64,000 nucleotides of DNA. Source: Xanthostigma xanthostigma (lineage: Eukaryota; Arthropoda; Insecta; Raphidioptera; Raphidiidae). Shown in pieces: positions 1-11,446 of this stretch; position 1 is the stretch's first letter, and every line of letters starts with the position of its first letter. The position numbers and the translations under genes are program-made. The notes under the pieces are model-generated. The model had not been told where the DNA came from. It saw only the letters and a program-made list of their open reading frames with translations, and made no database searches. The stretch covers positions 9,928,501 to 9,992,500 of the forward strand of contig OY754470.1 of the NCBI GenBank assembly GCA_963575645.1, written 5' to 3'.

Positions 1-430
1 ATATTAACTATATTCACACGACTATATTTACAAAGAGTTATTTATTTTAAACCAGATTTTATATAATTGCACTCAATGGTTTACACACACAAAAGTTTAT
101 TTATCTTCACAGTATAACTGAATGATTTATGTCGCAACGCCAGAGCACATGAACAACTCACGAACAACTAACCAACTGACTGACTTGCCAACCACTCCGC
201 TCGCAATTTATAGCTTCGTCCCCCGCCTATCGAATGTTTTGGAAGCATCTCAACCTTTTTACATGCATTGCATTCTCCAGGCAATTATAAGTAGGTCGGT
301 TTTTACCTGCTTTCCATTGTTGTTGTTGTGGTATGGAACATGCTATGGAGCCCATAGTCTTCCCAACAGGGGCGCGAAACAGTATATTTATATCACTGGA
401 ACACATCATAATATAGAACGCTTATTTTTT
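1..430 (+). repeat. Dispersed repeat, inverted partner at 46.43-46.75 kb
   Basis: Positions 1 to about 145, and again about 300-395, match the reverse complement of 46,430-46,751. Shared landmarks are a start resembling TTAACTATATTCACACGAC, the run TTTATTTATCTTCAC, ATGATTTATGTCGCAAC and CCCATAGTC-TCCCAA. No coding capacity is visible. Further on (about 520-630) there is weaker similarity to 40,620-40,830 (a GATATTCT/GAATATTCT motif, then AAAGCG, then a GGTTCCGA-AA-AATG block). It could be an LTR or other non-coding end of a retroelement, but no primer-binding site or gag/pol ORF was found. Confidence 0.5.
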
Positions 431-639
431 TATCTATTTACAGTTCTCTATTTTTTTCGTGATCTATTTATTTCCACGCAGCACAACCGTTCACTGGTTA
501 ACTGATTTGACTGTATTAACTGATTGACCCACTTCTTTGCTGCTGCTCCGCTTATGCTCTCGCATTCTGGGATATTCTCGAACATTTTAAAGCGTCGGTA
601 CTCCTCCATGAGGTTCCGAAAACAATGTGCGTATTGTTG

Positions 640-1850
640 TCTCCTCGCTACAATACTATAGTATTTCCCGCCAACATAATATATACCTATCACGTGAACA
701 GTACATGCTTAGTTAGGATGCAGAAAGTTTGTGATTGGTTCTTCTGTTGTGATGAGTATCGAGCCACCAATCAGATGCTTGCAGATGCTTTTCGGGTCTT
801 GGAATACGGTATAATATACGGTGAATTTGATTTAAAATGCAATAGAGATATGAATTTTATTAATATGGTAGCTATGAAAATCATAAATTCATTAGAAAAA
901 ATCGTTTCACATAAAACGCAACGTAGACCGGGCCTATATTGGATTTTGTGTGAAACGATTTTTATGTAGTAAATTAATGATTTTTGTAGCTAACTCATGT
1001 CGATATTGCATTTTGAATGAAGTTCACTGTATAAAACAGTAAGAAAATATATAGTCATTAGGCGAATTGATTTAATTTTAGTTTCCAACTTTTGTTTGTT
1101 TATATACTTTATCTTATTTATTGTCGCAAACATTTATTCAAAGAAAATACAACAGGAGACAGCTAGAAAATATATTACATATATACTAGTCTAAAACGCC
1201 TGTTGTAAATAAGAACAAAGAAAGAACATTGCATTGCCAGTGTCTGAATATTTTCTATTCGCAATAAATTATTATTTTATAATGAACTCTATAATTCATG
1301 CATACAAATAGCAAATGTCAGTTTTAGCTGGTATAATAACAACAGTGTTACGTTGCTTAGAGAACAATCTGATTTATTGACTAAATGAAAGGAAAAGAAA
1401 ACCAAACAAAAATATACTGTTAAAACAAAATGTCACAAAGGCAAGAGCATGAAAAAAACACTATATTTAAGAAACTATTTTTATTTGCATAAATCTGAGT
1501 CGAAAATGCTGGTGTTTCGAAATCACTTTTCGTATGTAATGTAGTATTTATACAGTGTTGTTCACGTCTCTTTATTTCATTTTAACATTTCCTCCAATGA
1601 GCACAAACAAACGTCTGTATTCGCTATGTGCAGCTGCTTGGAACGAAGGCGTTGAACGACAATGCGCACGTAGCGGCGAAAGATAGCAAACCTTCTGCTC
1701 GTGTACAATTGACATAAACCTAAGGTGAAAAATGACAGTTCGTAAATGCTGCATTATTAAATTATTGTAATAACTAATAATACATTAAAAAATAGTGATG
1801 TTAGCTTTTATTGTTTCTCAAAATATAAGCATAAGTTAATTCAAAGATAA
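640..1850. other. AT-rich stretch without recognisable gene
   Basis: Short open frames here have no domain that I recognise. One 26-bp motif at about 1594-1619 (core GAGCACAAACAAACGTCTG) recurs at about 3992-4017 and, inverted and imperfect, at about 3790-3820 and 4098-4130. It is probably the end of a dispersed element. Confidence 0.4.
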
Positions 1851-1851
1851 A

Positions 1852-3470
1852 AATGGATTTCCATCGTGAAAAAGCAGAAGTAAGTATCATAACCTTAATT
1901 TTACATTGACAATAATGTTCCAAAAAAATTCATGTGAACACACTATGAAAATATATATTTCATATAAAATAAATATAAGAATAATGAAATTTAATAATTT
2001 TTATGAAAATACAACTTGAATTTTGTTATTAAATTAATAAAATAAGACGTATCTTTTATTTTTTAGTGGATATACGTACATCCATTTGGAATCCTACATC
2101 ACAAGAGATCTAATTTGCAGTGCACATTTCATTGGGAACAAAAAGGGAGAAGAAGAACTGGGTCCTAATTACGTATCCAGCAAATTTTCTTCACCTCAAA
2201 GGAAACCAAAATTAAATGAGAATTGAGAATCAAGTTTTGACAAGACATCAACGTTTCATTAAACGTAGGCTACAAAATATTTCATTAGTGGGTTCAAGTT
2301 CAAAAAATAATAAAGATTCAAGTCTCAATTCAAAAAGTGCTGCAAATACGGAAGATAAATGTTCAGTGTATGAAAATAACTGACAGTGTACATGGCAATT
2401 TAATGATTGTTGATTCGAGTACCAAAAGCAGAAATGATGTAGAATGCCAAGCTGATATTTTTGCTTATTGTAATACCTAGTGTTAAAAAAATACTGTTTT
2501 GTAATAACATTATTCAAAAAGGCTCTAATACTTGTGATGCTCAAACTCAAACTGAGATTAATTGAAATAAATACCACAAAACAGTTTAGAAATCAGAAGT
2601 GTGGTACGCCCAGGGTTGCAGGCGTCTGGCTTTTTATGGTCGTGTCCGGCTTTTGTTAGGCTTTTGGCCTATGTACTTTTAATTATAGACTTTTTGATAT
2701 TTTTCAAGAGTTTGAAATTGCTATTTTTTAATAAAGATCTTTTTGTTTTTATCCAAAAGAATGGATATACGTTTTTGATTTGGTTAACAAAAACTTTTAG
2801 TATTTTGTTATATTTGTTTTGTTTTTTTTTTAATTTACCTATTAATAGATTACAGAAGACTGACCATTTTTCACTTCATCAATATCATAGGTATAAATAC
2901 AAATGATAATAATAGGTGCGTAGAACTGTTAATGTTGTTAATTTTATAACAAATCTGTGATTCACATTAAATAATTAATAAACAACTTTATTACGAACCT
3001 AACTGAGTTTTTTTTATTTTAAATGTGATGTTCGGCTTTAAAAAGGTGTGTTTGACTTTTAAAAAATGTATGTCCGGCTTTTAGGGCAAAATGTCCGGCC
3101 TAATACAGCGCCGAATCCGGCTTTTGAATTTTAAGGCCTGGCAACTCGAGGTACGCCTCAAAAATAGTTTGTCGAATGTCGATACAGCAGTTGAACCTGA
3201 TTGTGATGTACAATTAATTTGTTGATGATTCAATTACTTTTCAAGGAACAGTTACAAATGATAAACAGCTAAGAAATCTTTCTGGTGTATCATTTGAGAC
3301 TTATAATTATTTTCTGAACAAATTGACAGTTTCACAAAAAATTCAAATATCTAAAAATTAGACTATTTATTTTTCTTTTCAAGATGAAAACTGCTTTGAC
3401 ATTTACAGGAATAGGTGCAATATTTTCCGTACACAGGACAACACTGTCTAGAATTTTTATTCCACTTTAG
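1852..3470 (+). pseudogene. Decayed THAP-domain / DDE_4 (PIF-Harbinger-like) gene, split by a hAT element
   Basis: Pieces of one protein lie in order on the plus strand. At 2107-2226 a frame reads DLICSAHFIG followed by GEEELGPNYVSSKF, the signature of the second half of a THAP zinc-binding domain (CSxHF then the PNYVP-like tail). At about 2530 a DAQTQTE-like piece follows. Beyond the hAT insertion, 3234-3361 reads LRNLSGVSFETYNYFLNKL, and 3384-3470 reads LTFTGIGAIFSVHRTTLSRI. The last two resemble the HTH/DDE_4 part of THAP-containing Harbinger-like proteins. Frameshifts and stops separate the pieces, so it is dead. The first exon may be the short ATG frame at 1852 followed by a GTAAG donor. 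It may be an old transposase or a gene domesticated from one; the sequence cannot tell which. Confidence 0.65.
2611..3149. mobile_element. Non-autonomous hAT element, 539 bp
   Basis: It is flanked by an exact 8-bp duplication GGTACGCC at 2603-2610 and 3150-3157. The ends are imperfect inverted repeats: left CAGGGTTGCAGGC, right (reversed) CGAGTTGCCAGGC. An 8-bp target duplication and a CAGGG-type end are hAT hallmarks. Several copies of TCCGGCTTTT lie inside. The plus-strand open frame at 2601-2906 is incidental; no transposase is present. It interrupts the THAP/DDE_4 pseudogene. Confidence 0.85.
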
Positions 3471-3739
3471 AAAATCTAGCTGAAACAACATCAATTACAC
3501 AGCGATAGCTTTACCCTTTGGCACAGTTTGAGGGTGAAAATTTAAAGAATGATTTATTTTTTCAAAACCCGTTTTTAATATAGCATCCATACTTTTCACT
3601 TTTATCATTAACTTTATTTTTAATTCACGTTTTACTTGTTGTCCCATTTGACATAATGTATTTTAGTAGCAGTGGGTTCGCCGATAAATAACGCTAGATG
3701 TCTCCGCTTTGATGTTGCACATAGCGATATATGGTTTTT

Positions 3740-4275
3740 AGAAAATCACATAAAACCTCGAATGGCCGTAGTTTCCAAACTAAAAGAGATACAGACGTTT
3801 GCTTACGCTTATTGAATTCAGCGTATTTTTTTCTATAATCATTCTCAATTTCAAAAATGTATTAAAGAATTCGATTTTTGCAATTTTTTCAAGGCATACC
3901 CCTTTAAAAAATGCGATTTTTGACGAAAACCGAAATCTTTCGGAATTTTGGCAAAATCATCATGCTTACAGAAAGAAACACACCTGAATTCAATGAGCAC
4001 AAACAAACGTCTGTATGTCTTTTGGTTTAGAAATTATTTGCGTTTATAGTTTTCTGAAAATTACTTAAAACCTCCGAATGACCGTATAGTTTCCAAACTA
4101 AAAGAGATACAGACGTTTGCTTACGTTCATTGAATTCAGCGTATTTTTTTCTGTAAGCATTCTCAATTTCAAAAGTATATTAAAGAATTCGATTTTGAGA
4201 AAAAATGCTATTTTTGACGAAAATCGAAATCTTTCAGAACTTTGGCAAAATCATCATACTTTTAGATAAAAACAC
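3740..4275. repeat. Two direct copies of a ~240-bp repeat
   Basis: About 3740-3975 and 4045-4275 share long runs, including CCAAACTAAAAGAGATACAG, then TTGCTTACG, ATTGAATTCAGCGTATTTTT and a TTAAAGAATTCGATTTT block. Between them, at about 3987-4017, lies the inverted terminal-looking motif GAGCACAAACAAACGTCTG. The arrangement suggests two tandem insertions, or one duplicated element. No coding function. Confidence 0.6.
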
Positions 4276-4569
4276 GCTGAATCCAGCATGGTCGTAAAAT
4301 GTCGTGAGTCGTCCAAAAAAATAGTATTTAACCATCCCCCTTTACAAGTAACGCCAAAGACTTAGTGCCCCACGAGTTAGTACTAAAAAAAATAATTAAC
4401 AAAATTTGACCTACTTTTTACAAAGGTTTGCCATCACTGAACTGTAGTAGATGCATGCCTTTAGCTAAACTATAAAATATTGTATTTGCTTGCGTTATTT
4501 TCTTTTAAGGAATGTCGTGACATTCAATCTTGTAAATGTTGACTTTACACATGAAGATTGTACATAAGA

Positions 4570-5345
4570 TACCGGGTGAGTTAAAAGTCCCGGAACGGTT
4601 GAATATCTCGCATACTACGCATCATATCAAAAAAAAAATAAATACGTGTCAAATATTTTTCGCAAAACTATTTTTTGATACCACACATGACTCCCCACCC
4701 CCCACCTAGTTGGTGGAGGGAGGGGCAACTTTAAAATTTTAAATAGGAACCCCTATTTTTTATTTCAGATTCGGATTCTACGGGAAAAATTCAATCAGTT
4801 TTACTTCGATCGTTTTTTTCGATTCGCGACCGATGTCGCGGTAATCGCGAAAAACTTAAAAAAATCAATCCAATTTCGCAATAATGGATGACATTCCATT
4901 CACAATTTCGAAGTTCCCCTCCCTCCACACACTGGTTGGGGGGTGGGGGGTCATGTGTGGTATCAAAAAAAGTTTTGCGAAAAATATTTGATACGTATTT
5001 TTTTGTTTTTCGATTTTATGCGTAATATGCAAAATATCCTTTTCGAGAAATTATTGATTTTTTAAGTTTTTCGCGATTACTGCGACATCGGTCGCGAATC
5101 GAAAAAAAAGTTAAATTGATGTAATTTTTCCCGTAGAATCCGAATCTGCAATAAAAAATAGGGGTTCCTATTTAAAATTTTAAAGTTGCCCCTCCCCCCA
5201 CCAACTGGGTGGGGGGTGGGGAGTCATGTGTGGTATCAAAAAATAGTTTTGCGAAAAATATTTGACACGTATTTTTTTTTTTTTTTGATATGATGCGTAG
5301 TATGCGAGATATTCAACCGTACCGGGACTTTTAACTCACCTGGTA
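4570..5345. mobile_element. Compound foldback (long inverted-repeat) element, ~776 bp
   Basis: The ends are inverted copies: left starts TACCGGGTGAGTTAAAAGTC, right ends with GACTTTTAACTCACCTGGTA. The arms continue through ATATCTCGCATACTACGCATC, GATACCACACATGACTCC, a C-rich block and TTTAAATAGGAACCCCTA. A third copy of the C-rich/GATACCACACATGAC module lies inverted near 4905-4975, so the palindrome is nested. No ORF. A fragment of the inner part (GGTAATCGCGAAAAA) recurs near 12,550. Confidence 0.8.
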
Positions 5346-5479
5346 TATAGAATGTTAGAAAAACGATCACCTGTCTTAGTACAAGAATTCAAAACATGTT
5401 TTTGTAGTTTTTTTCGATGCCAACTTTAAATTATAGTTTATGTATAATTCAAATAGTTGATTAACGTCTGAATAGAATT

Positions 5480-5778
5480 CTTCAAATAAATAAAATTGTC
5501 GACCAATTTTTCTCAGACCAATATATTGACAAAAAATAATAAAATTACAAATCAATATTATTATATATATTACACAAGATGATACTTTCAATCTTTCGTG
5601 ATTTCTATTAGATAATAAATAACTTAATACTAATTAATTTTTATATTTTTAGATATTTCTGAAGAAAATCCAAATCCGGATCGAAACGTCATCTTGTGTT
5701 ATATTGATTTGTAATTTTATTATTTTTTGTCAATATATTGGTCTGAGAAAAATTGGTCGACAATTTTATTTATTTGTT
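5480..5778. mobile_element. Foldback element sharing ends with the 9.4-kb palindrome
   Basis: The left arm (about 5480-5580) contains AATAAATAAAATTGTCGACC and CAGACCAATATATTGACAAA. The right arm (about 5690-5778) is its reverse complement, and the spacer is about 110 bp. The right arm also carries AAATCCGGATCGAAACGTC, which occurs again in the element at 9,417-9,850. No coding capacity. Confidence 0.75.
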
Positions 5779-6488
5779 TATGAATAATGTTCGTAAATGA
5801 ATGGTAAACCGCGCAAAAACGTCACATTTGTTCGTAACGCCAACTCACCGAGTAGTCCTTCCGTGAAATTTACAAAACGCACCTAAAGAAGTTTTAGTTC
5901 AAACATTTGCCCAAAATAAGCTTAGGTTCAGACTGTAGGTGCGATCTTCAGAACCTAAAAAGTGAATCTACGCAAGTGTGACGTGTGACTGTAAAATATT
6001 ATTTTTTGTCTATAAAAAACTTTTTACATAATTTAGGCGATTATTGAAACAAAACAGTGTTCAGTGATTTCAGATTTACAACAATTTTTAGCGTTCTCCT
6101 TTATATTTATTTCATCCAAACCAAGTCGCGGACAAAAATTAATAATAAAAATGTCGTAACATATTTTTCGAGTAGCTTGTATAAGCACTTTAATATGCTT
6201 TACAATTTAAAATTAAATTCTTTATGTGACAGATAATCTAAGATTTACAAAAAAAAAAAAACAAACATTGCGTGTTTTTGTTGAGAAAAATTATATGATT
6301 TGTTTTAGAAGTGGCGTGTGAAATGAATTAAAATTTAAAATCACATATATAAGACTTTTTACTATATTTTTAATTTATTTTATTTTTATATGACGTTTAA
6401 ACTTAAAAAAAAACTGGCTTGTGCTAATTTTTTTACAGTTACCAAAATAGATTTATCTATTGAACGACGCGTGTTTCGTCTATAGGTA

Positions 6489-6636
6489 TATATGTTACGG
6501 TTAATACAAGAAAGTAGTTTATTCGCGAATTAATCGGCTAATTACCCGAATTAACCAATCCTTGACGTTGGTTAATTCGGGTATTAGCCGGTTAATTCGC
6601 GAATAAACTACTTTCTTGTATTAACCGTAACATATA
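6489..6636. mobile_element. Near-perfect 148-bp hairpin repeat
   Basis: The left arm TATATGTTACGGTTAATACA, continuing through TTTATTCGCGAATTAA, is matched by its reverse complement on the right, ending TGTATTAACCGTAACATATA. Arms are about 65 nt with one or two differences and a loop of under 20 nt. It looks like a small hairpin MITE; a transcript would form a long stem. Confidence 0.8.
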
Positions 6637-6888
6637 GACTTTTCCAAATAACAATATTGTTATTTATATAATTAACGAGTCTAGATTTAACTATAACTTT
6701 TTTTTATAATATATGGTTAATTAACCTCTACGTATATCTTACCTGTAACATACCGATTGTAAAATACTTACCTGACTACGTAACTCTTTATATACCAACA
6801 TAATGTATATTTTGTGCTAATGACCTCGAGTCGATGCACTTTTTTTCTTCTTAAAAAAATTGTTATTCATTTTGCAATACATACTTGA

Positions 6889-6964
6889 AAAAGTCTAAAT
6901 ATACAGACGAAACGTCGTACAATAAATAAATCTATCTATTTTTGTCCACATATCTGCGATTTTT
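6889..6964. repeat. Copy of the repeat that hosts the pogo-like element at 59 kb
   Basis: AAGTCTAAATATACAGACGA, then AACGTCGTAC, then TTTTTGTCCACATATCTGCG match, in reverse orientation, the two flanks of the TA-flanked transposon at 59,106-60,448. Here the TA at 6918-6919 is uninterrupted, so this copy is a paralogous empty site. Confidence 0.7.
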
Positions 6965-6969
6965 CTTAT

Positions 6970-8040
6970 TATTAATATATGTATATCATTTTAAAGAAAT
7001 ATTAGGTAGATACATTTTACGATTTTAGTTTTGCATATATTGTTAAAAATTTGTTATAAATCTAGAATTATACTAAGGCTATAATTTATTGCATCTAGAA
7101 ATTATTTATTGATAATTTTCAAATATAAATACCTATAAGTTGTTAAAACGTAAAATTTTTTAAGCGTAACAGTTATGATCCTTATCAGAACTTTGCTATC
7201 TTGCTTCCTATTAGATAATAAAAATCCAAAAATTCAATGCAAATGCAAAAATTAAAACAATGCCGTGCAATATTTCACCATTAATATAAAATTTAAATTA
7301 TTTTTAGATTTACTCTGACACGCAACCGAGAACAAAAATAATTGTATAAAATGGATAAAATAAAATAAGCGTGAAATCACAACAAAATAAAAAAAAAGCA
7401 ACATATAAATCAAACGTATGCATGTCGGGTTGTACGTATGAGTAGAAAGTAGTGCAAGTGTAAGCAGATATGGCGGGCTTACCGGGTATCATGTGGTGGA
7501 CGTACTGGGTCACTGTGTATGCATTCAGCAGTTTCGTAAAGTACAGCGACGTCTCAAACTTTTAAAAACTTAGGTTATATTATTTAAAGATAATTTTTCG
7601 CTTGAACTTTAAACTCACTTATACAATTAAATATTTTAAATTGTTCTATAAACTTTCGAATTTAAAATTTTCAAAATGTCGACTTGCTTTGTGTTACATT
7701 TAGCAATTTAAAAAAAAATGAAAAAACTATTATTAAAATTATAACGTTTTAAGAATTTAGACACAAAAGAATTGATATCTTCCCGCTCGCCAACTGTATT
7801 ATATATCAAAAGTTTGCAACTATAACTGTGCTAAACATGATATTGTTATGTCAGTTTGATTTGAACTTTTACAGAATTAAGTTAATTTTTATCTCGGTAC
7901 TAAAATATGCCTATATAATAAACAAATAAAAACATCAGGAAATAGAGACTTTCTGTCCAAAAGACTAAGTAGTTTTCATTTTTTTTATATGTTGTTAGTG
8001 TTGGGCCTGTACTCTAAAATCCAAATTTGCTACCTTGAAA
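6970..8040. other. AT-rich stretch, no gene recognised
   Basis: Only short frames without recognisable domains. No RNA gene or clear repeat was identified by eye. Confidence 0.4.
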
Positions 8041-8060
8041 TTTCGCTACACGTCACTTAG

Positions 8061-8163
8061 TATCGATAAATAGAACGAACTAATCATTCGAAGCCACAAA
8101 ATAATAAATTATTTATAAAAAAATTATTTTATTTCTCGTTATCGATGAGTTCGTTCTATTAAT
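8061..8163. repeat. Short inverted repeat around TAGAACGAAC
   Basis: TATCGATAAATAGAACGAAC on the left and GATGAGTTCGTTCTATTAAT on the right are imperfect reverse complements flanking an AT-rich centre. The sequence just after it (GGCCGAGATTTCAA and GTGTATACGA near 8190-8230) has inverted similarity to the segment at 15.74-15.87 kb. Confidence 0.5.
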
Positions 8164-8329
8164 TTTATTCTTACTACACTCATGACGCGCAGGGCCGAGA
8201 TTTCAACTTTTAAGGCCCGTGTGGTGTATACGATTTTTCTTCATATCCGCTCTAAAGTACGTACTTTCGTCAGCAGGGACGAAAGATCGACATTTACTCC
8301 CAGTGAGAACGGCAGGAGGAAAAAAATTC

Positions 8330-9045
8330 TCATGCGTATTTATACTCGTAGCTAGGGTTACCGCTGTCATTTAATATAATAAATAACAGGGAGTAAATGT
8401 CAAACTTTCGATCGAGGTATGAAGAAAATATATTTTTGTGGTTAATATTGTAATATAAAAGAGCGGAAGTAATAAGAAGTGAAAAACAACGAGTGTGCTT
8501 TTAGACCACACGACTGAAGTAAAACTTCTTCCTGCCATAATTTGTTATTATTCACCCGAAAATTCACAAAATATGAACTTTAAAATGAATTTACAATTTT
8601 ATTCACTTTAAACGTAGAATATTTAATGTATTGAACAAGATATTAATTTATTAAATTGTTCAAGAACGAAATGAACAGTATAATGTAAGAAGAAATAAAT
8701 ATAAACTTACAGATAATGAAAACAAAAGTAAGCGTAAATCTTTATGAAATATTATTTAGCTCTGCAAGTTAAGTACATTAACAAAACTTTTTTCTGTCAC
8801 CCGATAGCGCCACTAGCAAGTAAAGTATGTGTCATTCTATTGTTAGTACTGCATATATTTTCGGCCACCTGATGGCGCCACTAGCCAGTGAAGTTTTTGT
8901 CATCCTCTTTCTATCGTCACTAACTTATATCTCCTTCTCAACTTCCGTTCGCCTTGCCCGATCACATTTCCGTAAATCTCTCGTCACGCATTCACCAGCT
9001 TACTCCCCAAGTCAAGCGTGCGTAAAGAAGTTTTACTTCAATAAT
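8330..9045. repeat. Mosaic of short repeats shared with the 15.7-16.2 kb region
   Basis: GGAGTAAATGTCAAACTTTC and CGATCGAGGTATGAAGAAA (about 8390-8435) recur at 16.10-16.17 kb. GAAGT-AAAACTTCTT palindromes occur near 8514 and 9025 and again at 19.14 kb. A direct repeat GCGCCACTAGC-AGT-AAGT lies at about 8808 and 8875. The 92-codon open frame at 8827-9105 overlaps these repeats and shows no domain, so I do not call a gene. Confidence 0.45.
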
Positions 9046-9416
9046 CAGGAACAAACCCTGTCTAATCCAAATGAACATAATAGTTCAAAACCTACAAATA
9101 TTTAATTGAAAGGTTGCACTATGCAACAATATTTTAATTAATTATTATCCATTTCATCTACTCGTATTACAATAACATTAATTATACGTAGCTTTGAAAT
9201 TGATTTCAAATGTAGTGATTGTTTAATCTGCTTATGTAAATGTTAACAGATGTTAATTTTAGTTTATTGAAATAAATTATTCACAACTTTATTCTAAATT
9301 GCTGCAAAATGATTAAAACTGACAAATATTTAAATCATGGTTAATGAATTTTGAATAATTAAAATTTGTTAAATAATTAAAAATATACAAATCTTTGATT
9401 AACGTCTGATTAGAAC

Positions 9417-9850
9417 TCTTCAATAAATAAAATTATCGACCAATTTTTCAGACAATATATTAACAAACAAAAAAAAAAAAAAAAAAATTAATACATTAAC
9501 GTTTCGATCCGGATTTGGATCTTCTTCAGAACGGATCTAAAAATATAAAAAAATAATTAATAATTAGTTTCTATTTACTTTGAATGGAATTCGTGATAGA
9601 TATTTTTAAAATATAAATATTGAAAAAATAATATTTTTTCAATATTTATATTTTAAAAATATCTATCACGAATTCCATTCAAAGTAAATAGAAACTAATT
9701 ATTAATTATTTTTTTATATTTTTAGATCCGTTCTGAAGAAGATCCAAATCCGGATCGAAACGTTAATGTATTAATTTTTTTTTTTTTTTTTTTTTTTTGT
9801 TTGTTAATATATTGTCTGAAAAATTGGTCGATAATTTTATTTATTGAAGA
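9417..9850. mobile_element. Nearly perfect 434-bp palindrome (foldback element)
   Basis: The arms are about 210 nt each and almost identical, meeting near 9,631-9,634. The outer part is TCTTCAATAAATAAAATTAT followed by CGACCAATTTTTCAGAC, and it is mirrored to 9,850. Inside each arm are a long homopolymer A/T tract and AAATCCGGATCGAAACGTTA. The outer ends match the flanks of the repeat insertion at 62.66-63.24 kb, so it is a multi-copy family. No ORF. Confidence 0.85.
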
Positions 9851-9953
9851 ATTAAAAATATAGTTCTGCAACAAATAAATTGTTGTTAAATTGTTATTCC
9901 GCTATAACGTAGGAACCCACGTATTAAAATGTTAATTCACGTCTTTAATTTAA

Positions 9954-10176
9954 AGTAGTGTCGTTTAGAGAAGATAGCAGCGTCATTTCTGTGCACTTAC
10001 CAGTTTTGTTTTCTAACTAGGGGTGTTCCTAGGAATATGGTTACTTTGTTGTTCGTCGCAGTACTGCCTATTATTATTCCTGAAATTACGAATCACGCGC
10101 TACAGAAAGCTTTGTCCACTTTTCTTACCACGCAGATTCCCATCTTGCTACTATCTTCTCTAAACGATACTGCTCT
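9954..10176. mobile_element. MITE with TIR TATCGTTTAGAGAAGATAG (copy 1)
   Basis: Left end GTGTCGTTTAGAGAAGATAG, right end the reverse complement of GTATCGTTTAGAGAAGATAG. About 220 bp, non-coding. Other copies are at 16.93-17.18 kb and, with only one end, at 25.53 kb. Confidence 0.75.
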
Positions 10177-10340
10177 ATACATATCTGCGCATTGCATGTA
10201 TCGAGGGTGAAGCGAAACACTGCCTTCGTCTTCTATTGCGATCGCAAATTTCGAAGCGCTATCTTAACAATGTAAATTGTGGTTACAATTAATAACATAA
10301 TTGGTTCTGTAAGATTAACCTTGAAAATGTGTACCTATAA

Positions 10341-11046
10341 GGCTACGTACGCTCTATGCGGCTACCCGTAATGCGGCCAGCCGTCCGGTTGACCGCAGTG
10401 TACGGTTGAATCTGCGGTTGAATCTAATTTAACCAGACAGATTTTGTTTAACCAGAAATATATTTTGTTTAACTAAACAAAACGAACCATTTCTACAATG
10501 GACGTTGAAGAAGTTGTTTCTGTTTATTATATAATATACGATCGCTACATAAAAAATAAAAAGAAAAAAAAATACTTGATAGGTACATCTTTTCTTACAA
10601 ACACGAGGTGAAACCAGGCATAAGTATTGATATATTTTTTGAAAACCTCAAAAAATATGAAGACAAGTTTTTTGGTTACATGAGAATGCGTTTAAAATAA
10701 TTTGAATAATTATTTATTGAGTAATCTGAGCATTTTGTGTTCCAAAGTGATTGTCGGTTCTGGATTTCGATGATAAATTTTTCTGTATCGAACTCCATAA
10801 TGCAAATTGTCAGACAACAATAAGCACGACCACGCAGGTGACGATTAACCGCAAACTGACCGCACAGTGCGTACACGAACCGTGCGGTCAGCCGTCGAAG
10901 TGGCCGCAGCGCTCCAAGCAACCGGAACGGTTTGCGGGCAGCCGGAACGTAGTGCGAATGCATTTTTTTATATAATATACAGAATTTACGTATAGTTTAT
11001 TACTTGCGGTCAACCGGACGGCTAGCCGCATAGTGCGTATGTACCC
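10341..11046 (+). mobile_element. Harbinger-like non-autonomous element with transposase N-terminal relic
   Basis: Imperfect terminal inverted repeats: left GGCTACGTACGCTCTATGCG, right (reversed) GGGTACATACGCACTATGCG. Both are followed by GCCGTCCGGTTGACCGCA. The flanks are TAA and TAG, close to the 3-bp TWA duplication typical of PIF/Harbinger. Inside, from the ATG at 10,498, a frame starts MDVEEVVSVYYIIYDRYIKN followed by lysines. Further on FFENLKKYEDKFFGYMRMRL is followed by a stop; this resembles the KFFNYFRMS segment of Harbinger transposases. Frame breaks make it inactive. Confidence 0.65.
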
Positions 11047-11446
11047 TAGGGCTTTTAATAATTTTATTATACTTAGGAAAGAAAGACTATAATAGGATCG
11101 CTTGTCTTAAAATACATATCTAGAGCGCCCTTCTTAACGAGTTACTCATGACATTGTGCACATCTGTAAGGGTTGATCGACTATACAATGCGATATTTTC
11201 GGTTGAGTTGCCAATTCTGGCATAGTAATATATGGTTGAAGTACAATGTAGGCAAAAAAAAATAGTTGCATGCATTGACAGTACGGTATCATTGTAGTTT
11301 TTTTTATTGATTGGGGACGAATACAGCCTTATTATGATATTCTAAAGAATAAAAGCTGACTTTACTTGATAATAATTTGTCATTATGACATTTGCAGAAT
11401 CTAATATTTTGACGGTTAGTTAATCCATACTTCAATTAATACAAAC

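Noticed and set aside
2601-2906. 101-codon hydrophobic frame
   Set aside because: Lies across the hAT target duplication and TIR; the poly-Phe/Leu content comes from T-rich DNA.
8827-9105. 92-codon plus-strand frame
   Set aside because: No domain, overlaps short dispersed repeats, unsupported start context.
10676-10975. Overlapping 95- and 74-codon frames on opposite strands
   Set aside because: Both run through the GC-rich TIR region of the Harbinger-like element.
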